DNA from: Dyadobacter sp. CY323
GTDB lineage: Bacteria > Bacteroidota > Bacteroidia > Cytophagales > Spirosomataceae
DNA: 64,000 nt
Direction: 5' to 3'
Assembly: GCF_021390245.1 (NCBI RefSeq)
Contig: NZ_JAJUXH010000003.1
Location: 310,001-374,000, forward strand
This document shows, piece by piece, positions 62,039-64,000 of this stretch (its first letter is position 1; each line of letters opens with the position of its first letter). The notes beneath the pieces were generated by a model, which searched no databases, was not told the origin of the DNA, and saw only the letters and a program-made list of their open reading frames with translations. A program made the translations under genes and the position numbers.

Positions 62039-63409
62039 TTACTCCTTCGATTTTGGCTTCATCGTCGGCCGAAATGCCGGTTTTGGTTTCACTTCATCTG
62101 ACTTATCTTCTGCTTTCGGTGCCTCATTTATTTCTGTTTTCGGCTCTTCTTTCGCTTCCACCACTTTGGGTTTCATTGTCGGACGAAATGCCGGTTTTAC
62201 GGCCGCTGATTCACTCGGCACAGATTCCACTGGCGCAGCTCCGGCTGGCGCAGCTCCGGCTGGCGCAGCTCCGGCTGGCGTTTCCGATACCGGTTTTTCA
62301 TTATTTTCTTCCGAAACCACTTTCGGCTTCATCGTAGGTCGAAATGCAGGTTTTGGAGCAACTGATGCAGCCGGTGCAGCTTCTGCTGATGTTTCAGAAA
62401 CCGGTTTCTCTATATTTTCATCCGAAACCACCTTCGGCTTCATTGTGGGACGAAATGCAGGTTTTGCAACAACGGGTTCAACCGGAGAAGACTCTGATGG
62501 CGTTTCAGAAACAGGTTTTTCAGTACTTTCTTCCGAAACCGTTTTCGGCTTCATACTTGGCCGGAATGCTGGTTTTGGTGCAGCGGGCGCAGTTTCGGCT
62601 GGTGTTTCAGAAGTTGGTTTTTCCGTACTCTGCGGTTGTTCAACATTTTCAACGGGAGCTGCTTTCGGTTTCATTACCGGTTTGAAAGCAGGTTTTGTCG
62701 CCGGTTTTGCAACTTCCTCAACAGCCGGACCTTCCATTTCGGCGGCAGCTTCGGACTCTTGTGGTTTTGGTTTAATGGTCGGTTTGAAAACCGGTCTGGC
62801 CGCAGGAGCTGGCGTTGGTTCAGATGCGGTAACAGGCTTGGCGGCTGCTTTCAAAGCTTCCTTTTCCTTCTGAAACTGATCTAGTAACTGGCGTTTTTCC
62901 TCGGCTTGCTCGGGCGTCAGATTGGCGTAATTATAAACCATATCCCTCACGTCCAGCTCACTATAATCAAACGTTTTGGTCATGGTGAGACATTCTGTCG
63001 GGCAAACCGTTGTGCAAAGGCCGCAGTAGCAGCATTTGGCCATATCGATATCAAACTTCGCCGCGTAAAGCCGGATCGGTGAACCGTCGGATGCTTTACC
63101 CACTTCCTCAATTGCCCTGATCGGCTCAATCTCAATGCAATCCACCGGACAAACTTTCACGCATTTGTCACATACAATGCAATCGTCCATTTCATTGTGC
63201 AGCCGGTAACGACCGTTGTCCGGAATGGGGATGGTTTCCATCGGGTATTGGATGGTAACCATCCCCTCCTGCTCATGATAGAAGTCCCCCGAGCGGATAT
63301 CGCCCTGCTTCCGACGGTTGCGCGCGCCCCACAAATGCCGCAGCGTAAGCCGCATACCGCCAATTGTGGTACTTATTCCTTCCGATATATTTTTGAAATA
63401 ACTAGACAA
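62039..63409 (-). CDS. nuoI: NADH-quinone oxidoreductase subunit I with long repetitive C-terminal tail
   Basis: NuoI carries two [4Fe-4S] clusters linking the peripheral arm of complex I to quinone reduction. Residues 1-170 are a normal NuoI: YFKNISEGISTTIGGMRLTL, then CIVCDKCVKVCP (Cys77, 80, 83, 87) and CCYCGLCTTVCPTEC (Cys126, 129, 132, 136). After a helix ending near 190, a tail of about 266 residues follows, rich in Ala, Pro, Lys and Glu. It has seven copies of a KPAFRPTMKPK-type motif (about residues 205, 239, 279, 316, 353, 405 and 443). Usual NuoI proteins end near 160-220 residues. The start is TTG; no ATG fits. Upstream is a glycosyltransferase gene, not nuoH. The tail function is unknown. 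Confidence 0.93.
   Translation of the reverse strand: MSSYFKNISEGISTTIGGMRLTLRHLWGARNRRKQGDIRSGDFYHEQEGMVTIQYPMETIPIPDNGRYRLHNEMDDCIVCDKCVKVCPVDCIEIEPIRAIEEVGKASDGSPIRLYAAKFDIDMAKCCYCGLCTTVCPTECLTMTKTFDYSELDVRDMVYNYANLTPEQAEEKRQLLDQFQKEKEALKAAAKPVTASEPTPAPAARPVFKPTIKPKPQESEAAAEMEGPAVEEVAKPATKPAFKPVMKPKAAPVENVEQPQSTEKPTSETPAETAPAAPKPAFRPSMKPKTVSEESTEKPVSETPSESSPVEPVVAKPAFRPTMKPKVVSDENIEKPVSETSAEAAPAASVAPKPAFRPTMKPKVVSEENNEKPVSETPAGAAPAGAAPAGAAPVESVPSESAAVKPAFRPTMKPKVVEAKEEPKTEINEAPKAEDKSDEVKPKPAFRPTMKPKSKE
62051..62797 (-). repeat. Coding repeat region of the NuoI tail (7 KPAFRPTMKPK-type units)
   Basis: Seven basic units of about 11 residues recur at intervals of 34-52 residues, separated by acidic/Pro/Ala linkers such as VVSEENNEKPVSETPAE. 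Units 4-7 are identical over KPAFRPTMKPK, while units 1-3 differ at two to four positions (for example RPVFKPTIKPK). This suggests recent amplification toward the C-terminus. Confidence 0.9.
62231..62275 (-). repeat. Three tandem copies of a 15-bp unit within nuoI
   Basis: TGGCGCAGCTCCGGC is repeated three times without a mismatch on the + strand, encoding GAAPA on the minus strand (residues about 379-393). Being a multiple of three, changes in copy number keep the frame. Confidence 0.9.
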
Positions 63410-63493
63410 ATCGATTCCGTTAGCGCAGAGCTTTACCCTATTGCAAAGATAGAGTTGTTAACCAGATTTTCGGGAAATGCATTCCCCTGATTT

Positions 63494-64000
63494 TCACTTA
63501 CTGACCAATTCACTGATATATTTCAAATATTCCTTTGCCAAAACATCCCTGTCAAAATGGGCTTTTGCATATCGATAGCCATTTTCGCCGTGCTTTTTTA
63601 TCAACTCGGGGTTGTCCATGAACACGATTACTTTTGCGACAAAATCGGCAACATTTTCAGGCTCGGCGTACAAACCCGCATTTGCGCTCTCCACCAATTG
63701 CCGTGACACTCCGTCGATGGCCATTAAAACCGGTTTTTTACAGGAAAAATAATCGAAGGTTTTATTGCTGTAAACCGTCTTGAAAATATCGGTTTTTTTC
63801 AAAACAGATGTTCCGATATCAGCGGCCGATATGTACTTAAAAACCTCCATTTTAGGTACTGGATCCATAAACAGGATGTTTTGCAATCCCCGATTTGCAG
63901 CTTCATTTTCAAGCTCGCCTTTCTTCGCACCATCCCCGATCAGCAGAAAAAAAGCATTTGTTTCCTTTAATTTTTCGGCTGCATCAATCAGTTGTACCAA
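63494..64000 (-). CDS. GT4-family glycosyltransferase (C-terminal part, cut by window end)
   Basis: The reading frame is open to base 64000, so the start lies outside. The 168 visible residues are the C-terminal Rossmann half of a GT-B enzyme: FLLIGDGAKKGELENEA, FMDPVPKMEVFKYISAADIGTSVLKKTD, then SNKTFDYFSCKKPVLM, the donor-binding region including the family Glu-equivalent and ESANAGLYAEPENV. It is probably a surface-polysaccharide transferase; donor and acceptor cannot be read here. It ends 84 bp before the nuoI start and runs in the same direction. Confidence 0.85.
   Translation of the reverse strand: MVQLIDAAEKLKETNAFFLLIGDGAKKGELENEAANRGLQNILFMDPVPKMEVFKYISAADIGTSVLKKTDIFKTVYSNKTFDYFSCKKPVLMAIDGVSRQLVESANAGLYAEPENVADFVAKVIVFMDNPELIKKHGENGYRYAKAHFDRDVLAKEYLKYISELVSK

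Noticed and set aside
62034-62873. A 279-residue + strand reading frame with repeated GFIVGRNAGF units
   Set aside because: It is the antisense shadow of the repetitive nuoI tail; the minus frame has the iron-sulfur domain and fits the operon.

Overview
The window reads as a stretch of ordinary chromosome from a member of the Bacteroidota, most likely a Cytophagales relative of Dyadobacter or Spirosoma (inference from gene content; no 16S rRNA is present). The indications are a type IX secretion C-terminal sorting domain on the first gene, a bacillithiol synthase (BshC), an FtsL-like gene between rsmH and a PASTA-tailed ftsI, a roughly 400-residue MraY, several -7 boxes of the Bacteroidota type TANNTTTG, an absence of obvious Shine-Dalgarno sequences, and frequent TTG starts. 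I found no tRNA, rRNA, CRISPR array, insertion sequence, prophage or integrase. Every gap between genes is under 300 bases.

Layout. 1-6308: the 3' part of a large secreted protein, an acyl-CoA dehydrogenase (fadE) behind a double palindromic operator, and bshC. 6316-8687 (minus strand): an ECF sigma factor, a membrane protein placed like an anti-sigma factor, and an exported beta-repeat protein. 8889-20577: ispH, a giant alpha-2-macroglobulin lipoprotein, an aquaporin, purB and a B12-dependent ribonucleotide reductase. 20832-24679 (minus): the heme-uptake operon hmuTUVS. 24838-28521: a dicarboxylate symporter, an orphan DUF433 protein, an M3 oligopeptidase and a small lipoprotein. 28761-32463: a three-gene glycan cluster (epimerase, GT2, membrane glycosyltransferase). 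32455-37328 (minus): an Rrf2 regulator, fadN, a MarR regulator and a TlpA-like lipoprotein. 37468-43916: the first part of the division/cell-wall cluster, rsmH-ftsL-ftsI-murE-mraY, ended by a long GC-rich hairpin. 44000-56496: housekeeping genes including aroB, a lipid acyltransferase, a kinase/HAD pair, an amidase, yifB, a Uma2 nuclease, fabI and an esterase-like hydrolase. 56667-60663: an orphan response regulator, hemB, a VapBC-like module and an M28 peptidase. 60715-64000 (minus): a DMT transporter, nuoK-nuoJ-nuoI, and the end of a GT4 glycosyltransferase.

How the genes connect. The clearest system-level signal is a shared palindromic operator (core AGTATGC-AT-GCATACT). It occurs twice around the fadE promoter and once over the promoter of marR-fadN, 33 kb away, so the MarR protein probably controls both beta-oxidation loci. 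The most unusual protein is NuoI: more than half of it is a C-terminal tail carrying seven KPAFRPTMKPK-type repeats. The most unusual non-coding features are two divergent arrays of TGAC decamers phased at 10 bp (8021-8110 and 38405-38617) and two 7-bp tandem arrays that abut the start codons of fadN and hemB. No complete novel defence or mobile system is visible. The candidates for something undescribed are the operator regulon, the NuoI tail and the two intergenic repeat families.
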